Assembly (NCBI GenBank): GCA_017521325.1 | Contig: JAFXCV010000058.1 | Coordinates: forward strand, 1-64,000 | Direction: 5' to 3' | Origin: Oscillospiraceae bacterium | Lineage (GTDB): Bacteria > Bacillota > Clostridia > Oscillospirales > Ruminococcaceae | Length of the DNA: 64,000 nt | In this document: positions 24,690-32,740 of the stretch, in pieces | Numbering within the stretch: the first letter of the stretch is position 1 | How the letters are laid out: each line of letters begins with the position of its first letter | Position numbers and translations under genes: made by a program | Notes under the pieces: generated by a model | Databases searched by the model: none | What the model saw: only the letters and a program-made list of their open reading frames with translations | Told to the model about the DNA's origin: nothing

Positions 24690-25926
24690 TCGGTTTTCCC
24701 CGAAACAGCGCCTTGCCCTGCGGTGGTGGACGCTGCCGGAATACCGCACGAAGGATGCACTCATCTGCGACGGTGCGGTAAGAAGCGGAAAGACGCTGTG
24801 CATGTCGCTGGGGTTTGTGTGCTGGGCGATGACCTGCTTTGACAGGGGGACGTTCGCCATCTGCGGCAAGACCATCACCTCGCTGGAACGCAATCTTGTG
24901 CGTCCCCTTTTGCAGGTGCTGGAGGATGTGGGCTTTGAGTGCGTGTCCCGTGTGAGCAGGCATTATGTGGATATCACGGCACTGGGCAGAACCAACCGTT
25001 TCTATCTGTTCGGCGGCAAGGACGAAGGCTCGGCGGCACTGATTCAGGGCATGACGCTGTGCGGCGTGCTGTTTGACGAGGCAGCGCTCATGCCACGTTC
25101 CTTTGTGGAGCAGGCACTGGCGAGATGCTCGGTGAATGGAGCGAAGCTCTGGTTCAACTGCAATCCGGAACATCCGCAGCACTGGTTCTACCGTGAGTGG
25201 ATCAAAAAATGTGAGGAAAAGCGTGTGCTGTACCTGCATTTCACAATGGATGACAACCCCTCCCTTTCGGAGCGTGTAAAGGAACGTTACCGCCGCATGT
25301 ACGGCGGTGTGTTCTACGACCGCTTCGTGCTTGGGAAATGGACAGTCTCGGAGGGGCTGGTTTATCCGATGTTTGACAAGGTGCGGCATGTGGCAGCGGA
25401 AATTCCGCAATGCTCACGCTTTGTGATTTCCTGCGACTACGGCACGGTGAATCCCACTTCCATGGGATTATGGGGCGAAGCGGACGGGGTATGGTACCGC
25501 ATTCGGGAGTACTACTATGCGGCAAGGCGTGAGGGAATCTCCCGCACGGACGAGGAGCATTATGCAGGACTTGCGGCGCTTGCAGGGGAGCTTGACATTG
25601 AGTGCGTGGTGGTCGATCCATCGGCGGCAAGCTTTATTGCGTGCATCGCAAGGCACGGGAAATTCCGTGTGATGAAGGCAAAGAATGACGTGCTGTCGGG
25701 CATCCGTCTGGTGAGCGATGCGCTGCAGTGCGGAAAGCTCCGCATTGGCAATCAGTGCAGCGATATTCTGCGGGAATTTTCGCAGTACTGCTGGAATGAC
25801 AGTGCGGTGGGGGATGCGCCGAGGAAGGAGCATGACCATGCGATGGATGACATGCGGTATTTTGTTTCCACGGTGCTTGGCAGGAAGCAGGAGGAAGAAT
25901 TTGTGGCAATGAGTCTGGCGAGGTGA
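24679..25926 (+). CDS. terL: Phage terminase large subunit (PBSX-type)
   Basis: DNA-packaging motor of 415 residues with both halves intact. ATPase: Walker A GAVRSGKT (residues 32-39), Walker B LCGVLFDEAA, coupling region WFNCNPEHPQHWF. RNase-H-like nuclease: ISCDYGTVNPTS, CVVVDPSA and HDHAMDDMRYF give the three acidic clusters. Family: terminase_3/PBSX XtmB-like, a group that includes headful packagers. It overlaps the end of the small subunit by 11 bases. No frameshift or missing catalytic residue is seen, so the enzyme looks functional. Confidence 0.93.
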   Translation: MNFSRFSPKQRLALRWWTLPEYRTKDALICDGAVRSGKTLCMSLGFVCWAMTCFDRGTFAICGKTITSLERNLVRPLLQVLEDVGFECVSRVSRHYVDITALGRTNRFYLFGGKDEGSAALIQGMTLCGVLFDEAALMPRSFVEQALARCSVNGAKLWFNCNPEHPQHWFYREWIKKCEEKRVLYLHFTMDDNPSLSERVKERYRRMYGGVFYDRFVLGKWTVSEGLVYPMFDKVRHVAAEIPQCSRFVISCDYGTVNPTSMGLWGEADGVWYRIREYYYAARREGISRTDEEHYAGLAALAGELDIECVVVDPSAASFIACIARHGKFRVMKAKNDVLSGIRLVSDALQCGKLRIGNQCSDILREFSQYCWNDSAVGDAPRKEHDHAMDDMRYFVSTVLGRKQEEEFVAMSLAR

Positions 25927-25930
25927 TGGA

Positions 25931-27064
25931 ATGCAATTGAGAAAACGAAGAAAAGAAAAGGAAACGCCGCCGGTGGCGGCAATTCAGACGCAGGGGTGCA
26001 GGGCGGCGGAGGAATACCCCGTACAGCTGTACACCTACGAGCTGTTTGAAAAGGTGCGCCGCACGGTGCCGCTGGTGGATGCGGCAATTTCAAAGCTTGT
26101 CCGCCTGATCGGCTCATTCAGGGTGGAATGTGCGGACAGGGATATGCAGAAACGCCTTGACGCATTTCTGGAGGATGTGCCGGTGGGACTGACGGGACAG
26201 TCGGTCTACAGCTTTATTGACAGTTATCTGGACAGTCTCTTGGTCTACGGCAATGCGGTGGGCGAAATCGTGCTTGACCGTGAGGGGCGTTATGTGGCAG
26301 GGCTTTGGAATGGCAGGATTACGGATGTTGCGGTAAGGGCGGGGGATTCCCCGATGACACGGCAGTATGTGCTGCGCCGTGGGGAGGAGGAAATACTGCT
26401 TCCGTATCCTGAGCGCATCCTGTTTTCCGCACTCAAGCCGCCGGACGGCGGTGTTTACGGCGTATCGCTGTTGCAGGGGATTCCTGTATTTGCAAGAATT
26501 CTTCTGCGGATCTACGAATCGGTGGGGCAGAATTTTGACCGTGCAGGCAATGTGCGCTATGCGGTGACGTACCATCCGTCGGAGGATCCTGCGGAGATGG
26601 CATATGCAGGAGAACGTGCAAAGCAGATCGCAAAGGAATGGTCGGACGGCATGCGTGCGGCAAAGTGCGGAGAAGTCCGTGATTTTGTGGCGGTGGGCGA
26701 TGTGGGCATCAAGGTGATCGGTGCCGACTGCCGGATGCCCGAAACGGAAGTTCCCGTCAGACAGCTTCTGGAGCAGATTCTTTCGAAGCTGTCGGTGCCG
26801 CCCTTCCTGCTGGGGCTGAACTGGTCATCCACAGAGCGCATGTCCGCCCAGCAGGCGGATATCCTGACATCGGAGCTGGAGTATTACAGGCGCATTCTGG
26901 AACCGGTGATCAGCAGAATTGCACGGATGTTTTTGCAGCTGAACGGCTCGCAGGCAAGGGTAAAAATCGTATGGGATTCCATCAACCTGCAGGATGAAGC
27001 GGAGCTTGCACTGGCAAGACTTCACAACGCACAGGCGATGGAGATCGAGAGCAGGCTGGGATAG
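25931..27064 (+). CDS. Phage portal protein
   Basis: 377 residues; forms the DNA-entry ring of the capsid. Four bases after terL. Typical portal features: VRRTVPLVDAAISKLVRLIGSF, DSYLDSLLVYGNAVGEIV, IKVIGADCRMPE, and the clip/stem region VPPFLLGLNWSSTERMSAQQADILTSELEYYRRILEPVISRI. Shorter than SPP1-type portals (~500) and close to HK97-type size. Intact. Confidence 0.88.
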   Translation: MQLRKRRKEKETPPVAAIQTQGCRAAEEYPVQLYTYELFEKVRRTVPLVDAAISKLVRLIGSFRVECADRDMQKRLDAFLEDVPVGLTGQSVYSFIDSYLDSLLVYGNAVGEIVLDREGRYVAGLWNGRITDVAVRAGDSPMTRQYVLRRGEEEILLPYPERILFSALKPPDGGVYGVSLLQGIPVFARILLRIYESVGQNFDRAGNVRYAVTYHPSEDPAEMAYAGERAKQIAKEWSDGMRAAKCGEVRDFVAVGDVGIKVIGADCRMPETEVPVRQLLEQILSKLSVPPFLLGLNWSSTERMSAQQADILTSELEYYRRILEPVISRIARMFLQLNGSQARVKIVWDSINLQDEAELALARLHNAQAMEIESRLG

Positions 27065-27115
27065 CAGGGGACACTGTTATCCGCTTATTTCAACCAATCA
27101 AAGGAGGAAAAATTG

Positions 27116-28081
27116 ATGTATAATGATGTAAAACTGGAAAAGGGTATGTATCATCTGGCAAACAAGAGCTTTCTGCAGGCACTTGAGGAGCAGGATCCTG
27201 CGGCGCAGTATGCGCAGACTCCGCTTGCAAAGCTCGATGCCTACGAGCGTCAGCTCAAGCGCTTCGACATCCGTGTGAACGGCGCAGGCTGTGACAGAGT
27301 GGAGAAATTCTTTACGACAACGGAAAGTGCCGTGCTGTTCCCGGAATTCATCAGACGCTCTGTGCTGCAGGGCATGCAGGAGGCAGTGCTTTCGGACATG
27401 GTGGCGGTGGTTTCCAGAAGTGAATCCAATCGTTATCAGGGCTGCACGCTGACGGATTCCGCAGAATACAGCACCACACAGGAGGGCGGCGAAATTCCTG
27501 CATCCACGATCATGGAAAGCAGCGAAATTGTGACGCTTTCCAAGTACGGCAGAGTGATTCAGGCATCCTACGAGGCAGTGCGTCAGCAGCGTCTGGATGT
27601 CTTTGCGCTGATGCTGCGCCGTGTGGGCAGACAGCTTGCGGAAAGCATTGTCGGCAAGGCGCTCGACGTGCTGAAAACGGCAGCAAATGCAGCTGCCATT
27701 ACAAAGGCAGGCAGTGAGCTGTCCTATTCCGATCTGGCGGCACTTTATGGCAAATTCACCACATGCAGTCTGACAACGATTCTGGCTTCTCCTGCGGTGA
27801 TGGCGGAGATCCTCGTAATGAACCAGATGCTCGAGGCATCCTCCGAGGAGGCAGCGGAGATCCGTCTGCCGTTCGGCGCAAAGCTTGTCAAGTGTCCGCA
27901 GCTGGAGGATACGGTGCTGCTGGGACTGGATAAGGATTTTGCCCTTGAACAGATTCAGAGCAGCGACGTGGTGCTGGAAACCGACAAGCTCATCGACCGC
28001 CAGCTTGACTGCATCACCGTTTCCGTCAACGCAGGCTTCCGTACCCTCATTGCGGATGCCGTGCAGATGCTGAAGCTGTAA
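27116..28081 (+). CDS. Phage major capsid protein (HK97-like)
   Basis: 321 residues. VEKFFTTTESAVLFPEFIRRSVLQGM, GGEIPASTIMESSEIVTLSKYGRVIQASYEAVRQQRLDVF and LETDKLIDRQLDCITVSVNAGF are the A-/P-domain signatures of a coat protein seen in Clostridial phages. A positively charged, probably cleaved or scaffold-like N-terminal ~60 residues (YERQLKRFDIR) precedes the core. The start is the ATG at 27116 (AAGGAGG 8 bases upstream). An encapsulin is excluded by the neighbouring terminase and portal genes. Confidence 0.88.
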   Translation: MYNDVKLEKGMYHLANKSFLQALEEQDPAAQYAQTPLAKLDAYERQLKRFDIRVNGAGCDRVEKFFTTTESAVLFPEFIRRSVLQGMQEAVLSDMVAVVSRSESNRYQGCTLTDSAEYSTTQEGGEIPASTIMESSEIVTLSKYGRVIQASYEAVRQQRLDVFALMLRRVGRQLAESIVGKALDVLKTAANAAAITKAGSELSYSDLAALYGKFTTCSLTTILASPAVMAEILVMNQMLEASSEEAAEIRLPFGAKLVKCPQLEDTVLLGLDKDFALEQIQSSDVVLETDKLIDRQLDCITVSVNAGFRTLIADAVQMLKL

Positions 28082-28262
28082 GCGGCGAGTCGCCGCTGAC
28101 AATTTGCTCCCAATGCGGCTTCGCCGCAAAGGTCGCATGTGGGGGACACTGTCCCCCACAGCAGGGTCAAGGGACGCAGTCCTTGGCGGGGTGGAGGGGT
28201 CGCAGACCCCCCATTTGATTCCCCCTCCCTCTGGGAGGGGGTTAGGGGGTGGGCAAGTATTG
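28082..28262. repeat. Family E composite repeat, copy 4, inside the phage-derived block
   Basis: GGCGAGTCGCC, GCGGCTTCGCCGC, GTGGGGGACACTGTCCCCCAC, GGGTCGCAGACCC and CCCCCTCCCTCTGGGAGGGGG hairpins in a row. The longest family E copy. It separates the capsid gene from the protease gene, where phages normally have no gap. Confidence 0.75.
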
Positions 28263-28343
28263 CAACGCAAACCCTCAAAAACTGAGCAATTGCTCTTGCC
28301 CGATATGGGCAGTGTTCGATTGTATAAATGAGGAGGGAACCAT

Positions 28344-29183
28344 ATGAAAGACAAACTCAGCAAGATCAACCGCTTCACTCGCAGAGAACTGACTGCGGAG
28401 GAAGTCTACCTGTTCGATGTGATCCTGTGTGACAACGACATCGACAGGGACGGGGAATGCTTTTCGGAAGCGGCGCTTGAACAGATGAAGGGACTTTTCA
28501 TCGGAAAAACAGGCATCTTTGACCACGATCCCAGAAGCAGCGGTCAGACGGCAAGAATCTTCGATACGGAGATCGTGCAGGATGCGGAAAAGAAAACCAC
28601 AGACGGCCGCTCCTATGTGTGCCTTAAGGCGCACGCCTATATGGTGCGCACGCAGGCGAACGAGGCGCTGATTGCGGAAATCGAGGGCGGCATCAAGAAG
28701 GAAGTGAGCGTTTCGTGCTGTGCGGCAAAACGCATCTGCTCGGTCTGCGGTGCGGACAGACGTGAATCCGCCTGCGGTCATATTGACGGCAGGATGTACG
28801 GCGAAAAGCAGTGCCACACGATCCTCGATGATATCAGAGATGCCTATGAATGGAGCTTTGTGGCGGTGCCTGCGCAGGTTGCGGCAGGCGTGACAAAGCA
28901 TTTTTCTGCAAAGGAGGATACTGTCATGGAGATGGAAAAACGTTTTGAGCAGCAGGAAAAGCTCCTCGCTCAGGTGGAATACAGCGTAAGACATGAGGTC
29001 ATGCAGCTTTGCAGCCGTACAAAGAGTGCAGCGGTTTCCAAGGCACTGTGCATGGCGGCGGAAAAGATGGGGCTGCAGGAGCTGCTTGATTTCAAGCAGG
29101 CACTGCTTGCCGAGGAAAGCGGCGTGCCGCAGGTACAGCTCATGGGCGAATGTATGACGGCAGTGGAGGAATTCTGCTGCTAA
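28344..29183 (+). CDS. Prohead maturation protease-like protein
   Basis: 279 residues. EEVYLFDVILCDNDIDRDGECFSEAALEQM, KTGIFDHDPRSSGQTARIFD and KKEVSVSCCAAKRICSVCGAD...CGHI are the phage protease pattern seen in Clostridial prophages, with a Cys cluster and DAYEWSFVAVPAQVAAGV near the catalytic end (His in FDHD, Ser in VSVS as likely catalytic pair). The C-terminal ~90 residues (MEKRFEQQEKLLAQVEYSV) are coiled and could act as scaffold. Unusually it lies after the capsid gene, not before. Strong GGAGGG before the ATG. Confidence 0.75.
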   Translation: MKDKLSKINRFTRRELTAEEVYLFDVILCDNDIDRDGECFSEAALEQMKGLFIGKTGIFDHDPRSSGQTARIFDTEIVQDAEKKTTDGRSYVCLKAHAYMVRTQANEALIAEIEGGIKKEVSVSCCAAKRICSVCGADRRESACGHIDGRMYGEKQCHTILDDIRDAYEWSFVAVPAQVAAGVTKHFSAKEDTVMEMEKRFEQQEKLLAQVEYSVRHEVMQLCSRTKSAAVSKALCMAAEKMGLQELLDFKQALLAEESGVPQVQLMGECMTAVEEFCC

Positions 29184-29207
29184 GCGGACGGAGAAGGAGG
29201 CGGAAAC

Positions 29208-29558
29208 ATGAACATGCAAATGATCGGTTCGCTCTTTTCCCTTTTTTCGGGAGAGAGCGATGTGCAGCTGCACATGCCGCTGCTGATGACGGCAATTCAT
29301 GAGGTAACGGCAAAGCTGCGCAGCGATGGGGACACGGGCGAAGTGCGGCTTTGTTATCTTGCCGCAGCCATCGCAAATCTTCGCTACACGCAGATGTACG
29401 GTGCAAGGGAGAAGGCACTGGCGACTTATGCAGGCACAATCGCCCGTCAGTCGGACGGGGAACAGCAGCTGCGCTTTGCAAGGCAGCTCGTACGCTCCTA
29501 TCAGGCACTGTGCTGCGATCTGCTGCGTGACGAGGCGTTCGTATTTGTCGGCGTATAG
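29208..29558 (+). CDS. Probable head-tail connector protein
   Basis: 116 residues, mostly helical (CYLAAAIANLRYTQMYG, QLVRSYQALCCDLLRDEAF). Position after the capsid/protease genes and before two completion-protein-sized genes fits an adaptor/connector (gp6-like). There is no diagnostic motif. GGAGG and a second in-frame ATG follow the chosen start. Confidence comes mainly from gene order. Confidence 0.5.
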   Translation: MNMQMIGSLFSLFSGESDVQLHMPLLMTAIHEVTAKLRSDGDTGEVRLCYLAAAIANLRYTQMYGAREKALATYAGTIARQSDGEQQLRFARQLVRSYQALCCDLLRDEAFVFVGV

Positions 29559-29568
29559 GAGGGGTGGC

Positions 29569-29982
29569 ATGCAGGAACTCTTACAAGGACTGCTCGAAAG
29601 ACTGCAAAGCAGCGGCGTGGGGGAGGTGTATGCCTCCTTCGATGCGCTGCCGGTGGAGAAGAAATCCCACAGCTGCTTTACGGTGGTCGGTCTTGAACAG
29701 GTGAAAACGGGGGAGGGATACCCTGTGGAAAGGGGCGTTGCATATCCGTTTGCGGCGCAGCTGCGGGTGGATATTCTCACGCCTATGACGGAAAATCCGC
29801 AGGAATCACAGCGGATTTTCTTCGAAAGCATCGTGCCCGCCATGGCGCAGGAGGAATGCAGCCTTCTGCGTTTTGATGCAGGTGCGCCCAAGCCCGATCT
29901 CAGGCTCGGACGCATGGTATACGGCGGCACTTTCTGCCTGCTGGGGGTACTTTGCACACAGAAGGAGGATGATGCGGCATGA
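29569..29982 (+). CDS. Probable tail-completion/terminator protein
   Basis: 137 residues. N-terminal helix MQELLQGLLERLQS, then a beta-rich part with CFTVVGLEQVKTGEGYPVERGVAYPFAAQLRVDILTP. Size and order match phage tail-terminator (neck) proteins, which finish and join the tail. Start at 29569 with GGAGGGG. Overlaps the next gene by ATGA. Confidence 0.5.
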   Translation: MQELLQGLLERLQSSGVGEVYASFDALPVEKKSHSCFTVVGLEQVKTGEGYPVERGVAYPFAAQLRVDILTPMTENPQESQRIFFESIVPAMAQEECSLLRFDAGAPKPDLRLGRMVYGGTFCLLGVLCTQKEDDAA

Positions 29983-30374
29983 CGGAATTGAAACTGCGCC
30001 CGATCAGGCGTTTTCCCGTGACGGTCGGGGGCATTACGCTGTATCTTTCCTCGTGCAGGACGGTCGGGACGAGCGTGCTGCGTGAGCAGTGCACGGCGGA
30101 CAATACGGCGGCAGTCACGGCAAGCTGCCCGAAAGGAACGAGGGTGACGCTGGAGGGATGGCTTGCGCCTGCGCAGGATGCGCAGGCAGTGATCGCCGCA
30201 TTTGCAGCAAGGCTGTTTGACGCATCCGAGGAGGATATGACGGTGTGTGGACTTTGTTTTCAGAACGCAAGGCTCTGTGCCTACACGGTCAATGAGAATC
30301 AGGAGCATACGGCGGTAACGCTGACGTTTTATTCGCCGCTTGCACCGATGAAGTCGGAGGGTGAGGCGGAATGA
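29979..30374 (+). CDS. Phage-block protein of unknown function
   Basis: 131 residues, beta-rich (FPVTVGGITLYLSSCRTVG, ENQEHTAVTLTFYSP), no signal or membrane segment. Overlaps both neighbours by ATGA junctions, so it is made in fixed ratio with them. It sits where tail-tube or baseplate genes normally occur but is too short for a sheath or tape measure. No known motif recognised. Confidence 0.7.
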   Translation: MTELKLRPIRRFPVTVGGITLYLSSCRTVGTSVLREQCTADNTAAVTASCPKGTRVTLEGWLAPAQDAQAVIAAFAARLFDASEEDMTVCGLCFQNARLCAYTVNENQEHTAVTLTFYSPLAPMKSEGEAE

Positions 30375-31309
30375 TCAACAAATTTATGCTCCGCATCCAA
30401 TCGGGAGAAAGCTATGTGTTTGAAGCGCAATGCCTTGCGGTCACGCTGGAGCGTGAGGCGTACACGCCCTACACGCAGGTGACGGCGACATTCCTTTCAC
30501 AGGGGGAGGACTACGGAAATGTGACCTCGGTGCAGCTGTATTACCGAAACGCCCGCATCTTCCTCGGACTTGTGGACAGCGTGCGGCAGTACCGCCGTGA
30601 CGGAAAATGCTTTGTGCGTGTGCGATCGAAGAGCTTTACCTCGGTGCTTGCGCAGAATGAATTTGTGCCGGGACTGCATTTTGACATGACGATGGCGAGA
30701 ATCATGACGGGGTTCTACACATTTCCGAATGTGTATTACGAAGATTACGCAGGTTCGGGGTATATTTTTGTCAAGGACGGTTCAAGCGTCTGGGACAGTG
30801 TGGTGAATTTCGGCTACAAGCTGTCGGGGAAATACCCGTATATCCACATGAACACGGTGCGGCTCACGCCCCATGAGAATCCGAAGGTCATTTCCCCCGA
30901 CAGCGGAAGCGTGCTGGAATACGGCACGGCGCATGACATGACGAGGATCGTGAGCATGTACCACATGGCGGATCTGAATGACAATTATGATGCCTACCGT
31001 CTGGAAAACATGGCGGCAACGGCAGCGGAGATCGTCCGTCACAAGCAGATTCTGCTTGACAGGCAGTATCTGTCGGAGCCGGAACAGGCACTGGAATTCC
31101 GCAACCGTTTTTCGCAGAGGGGCTATCGTGCGAGGTATGTCGAATACAGCGGATTTGCCAATGAGGAAATCTGCGACAGGGTGAGTTTCGGCGAATTCCT
31201 GCCGGAATCCTATATCTGCCGTGTACGCATGACCTTCAGCGGCAGCGGTGTGCGGACAAGGCTCTGGGCGTATGATGACGGCTTCTACCGCATCGGGCAG
31301 GCGCAGTAA
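30371..31309 (+). CDS. Baseplate hub (XkdQ / late-control-D-like) protein
   Basis: 312 residues. NKFMLRIQSGESYVFEAQ at the start, IFLGLVDSVRQYRRDGKCFVRVRSKSFTSVLAQNEFVPG and KSGVWDSVVNFGYKLSGKYPYI-like text resemble XkdQ/gpD hub proteins of contractile-tail phages, which sit at the tip of the tail tube. A hub protein without sheath, tube or tape-measure genes is odd. Last gene of the coupled phage-derived operon. Confidence 0.65.
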   Translation: MINKFMLRIQSGESYVFEAQCLAVTLEREAYTPYTQVTATFLSQGEDYGNVTSVQLYYRNARIFLGLVDSVRQYRRDGKCFVRVRSKSFTSVLAQNEFVPGLHFDMTMARIMTGFYTFPNVYYEDYAGSGYIFVKDGSSVWDSVVNFGYKLSGKYPYIHMNTVRLTPHENPKVISPDSGSVLEYGTAHDMTRIVSMYHMADLNDNYDAYRLENMAATAAEIVRHKQILLDRQYLSEPEQALEFRNRFSQRGYRARYVEYSGFANEEICDRVSFGEFLPESYICRVRMTFSGSGVRTRLWAYDDGFYRIGQAQ

Positions 31310-31348
31310 CGCTTTTCTTCGTGCGGCATATACTGTGAATGAGGGATG

Positions 31349-31380
31349 GGGTGGGCAGTCCTCTGAATGGCTGCCCACCC
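31349..31380. other. Strong inverted repeat between the phage-derived block and feoA
   Basis: GGGGTGGGCAG ... CTGCCCACCCC, 11-base perfect arms, no T-run. Could slow transcription from the phage-derived genes into feoA. Confidence 0.5.
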
Positions 31381-31416
31381 CGAAATCCCACCATCATCCT
31401 CAGACAGGAGCAGTGC

Positions 31417-31650
31417 ATGGAAGAAACAATACGCACGCTTGCCATGCTTGAGGAGGGCGAATGCGCAAGGGTCCGCAGCCTGTGCATGGGCGGTGCGCTT
31501 TCGAATCGGCTTGCCGACATGGGGCTGATTGAAGGAACCCTTGTGCATTGCCTGCAAAAAAGTCACGCAGGCGGACTTGCGGCATACCGCATCCGTGGCG
31601 CCGTAATTGCCCTTCGCAGGCAGGATGCAGGAGAAATTCTGGTGCAATGA
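31417..31650 (+). CDS. feoA: FeoA-domain protein
   Basis: 77 residues with the SH3-like FeoA fold: GECARVRSLCMGGALSNRLADMGLIEGTLVHCLQKSHAGGLAAYRIRGAVIALRRQDAGEILV. FeoA normally binds the cytoplasmic side of the FeoB ferrous-iron transporter; no feoB is next to it. The ATG at 31417 has CAGGAG 6 bases upstream; the longer frame covers the hairpin at 31349-31380. Located between the phage-derived block and a bidirectional terminator. Iron function is by family only. Confidence 0.88.
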   Translation: MEETIRTLAMLEEGECARVRSLCMGGALSNRLADMGLIEGTLVHCLQKSHAGGLAAYRIRGAVIALRRQDAGEILVQ

Positions 31651-31652
31651 TA

Positions 31653-31687
31653 GAAAAAGCCCGAAGCAGCAAAGCTTCGGGCTTTTA
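31653..31687. terminator. Bidirectional terminator
   Basis: AAAAAGCCCGAAGC ... GCTTCGGGCTTTT between convergent feoA and the LRR lipoprotein gene. Confidence 0.85.
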
Positions 31688-31691
31688 TACA

Positions 31692-32384
31692 TTAGGAAAG
31701 AATCTCCGTCGGGAAGCCGTTTTTCTCCGCCCACGTCAGAATCTTTGCACCCTCGGGAGCGCAGATCGTGCAGGGAACTTCCAGTTCCTCCAATCCCCAG
31801 CTTGCATAGGGGAGGTCGGGGTTTTCTACATAGAGGACTTCCAGCGGACAGCCGATGAAAAGCTCCTCATCCGTTACGGTGACGGTTTCGGGAATGGTCA
31901 TTTCCATGAGCGCTGTGCAGCCCGCAAAGGTCGCACGGCGAAGTGTTGTGACCTTGGAGGGAATGTTCACAGATTCCAGACTCTCACAGTCAAGAAACGC
32001 CTGTTCTCCGATGAAATCCACGGTTTCGGGGATCTCGACCGAAATCACGTTCCAGCACGCCTCAAAGGCATACTGCCCGATCTGCGTCACGGGAACCCCC
32101 TCCAGACGGGAGGGAACGATGACTTCCGTTTCCTTGCCCTTGAAATCCGTGATGACGGCATAGCCGTCCTTGATCTCATAGGCAAAGCTTTCGGGCGGTG
32201 TTGCATTTTCATCAAACAAAGGCTCCGTGGTCGCTTCTTCGCTTGCCTGCGTGGTTTCTTCGGTGGAAACCTGTGTCGCAGGCTCTGTTTCTGCCTTGGA
32301 ACTGCCGTTTTCCTGCGGCTGTGTGCCGCAGCCCGTCAGTAATGCCGCAGCCAGAAGTGCGGCGGTGATTGCAAGTCTTTTCAT
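31692..32384 (-). CDS. LRR (BspA-type) lipoprotein
   Basis: 230 residues. Lipoprotein signal LAITAALLAAALLTGC, a Thr/Glu-rich linker (about 25-60), then BspA-type leucine-rich repeats: IGQYAFEACWNVISVEIPETV, IGEQAFLDCESLESVNIPSKV, TFAGCTALMEMTIPETV. Similar repeats form the LRR blocks of the dockerin protein at 2262-4475. Probably cell-surface anchored; ligand unknown. No dockerin. Confidence 0.9.
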   Translation of the reverse strand: MKRLAITAALLAAALLTGCGTQPQENGSSKAETEPATQVSTEETTQASEEATTEPLFDENATPPESFAYEIKDGYAVITDFKGKETEVIVPSRLEGVPVTQIGQYAFEACWNVISVEIPETVDFIGEQAFLDCESLESVNIPSKVTTLRRATFAGCTALMEMTIPETVTVTDEELFIGCPLEVLYVENPDLPYASWGLEELEVPCTICAPEGAKILTWAEKNGFPTEILS

Positions 32385-32397
32385 ATCGCTGCTCCTT

Positions 32398-32715
32398 TTA
32401 AGGATTCATCATCACAAACAGGAAGAATGAGAAAATCATTCCTGCTGCGGAAAACAGAACGGAAAGCACGCCTTCCTTCCAACCCCAGCTGTCGGCAATC
32501 CTTCGGCAGATGACAAATGCTGCTGCCTGCACGATGACAAAGATCACAAGGGGCAGGAAGAACCAGAAATTGCTTGCCGCCTGCTCGGATGCGGAGGGTG
32601 TGGAGAGAAATTGGGAATTTTCCATGACGATGCCGACATAGATGTGTTTGAATGCCAGGTAGCCAAACAGAATGTGCAGAGCAAATGTGGAAATGAAATA
32701 GAGCAGTTTTTTCAT
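32398..32715 (-). CDS. Small membrane protein of unknown function
   Basis: 105 residues with three hydrophobic segments (LLYFISTFALHILFGYLAF, WFFLPLVIFVIVQAAAFVIC, VLSVLFSAAGMIFSFFLFVMM). No recognised domain. Lies 13 bases upstream of the LRR lipoprotein gene and 25 bases after typA on the same strand; GGAGAG precedes its start, so it may be part of the typA transcript. Confidence 0.75.
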   Translation of the reverse strand: MKKLLYFISTFALHILFGYLAFKHIYVGIVMENSQFLSTPSASEQAASNFWFFLPLVIFVIVQAAAFVICRRIADSWGWKEGVLSVLFSAAGMIFSFFLFVMMNP

Positions 32716-32740
32716 GATGCTCTCTCCTTTTCAGGTATTG

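Noticed and set aside
27116-28081. Encapsulin instead of phage capsid
   Set aside because: Terminase, portal and protease genes in the same coupled operon show a DNA-packaging origin.
28275-30308. 677-codon minus-strand frame across the phage-derived genes
   Set aside because: Antisense of four well-ordered phage-derived genes with coupled starts.
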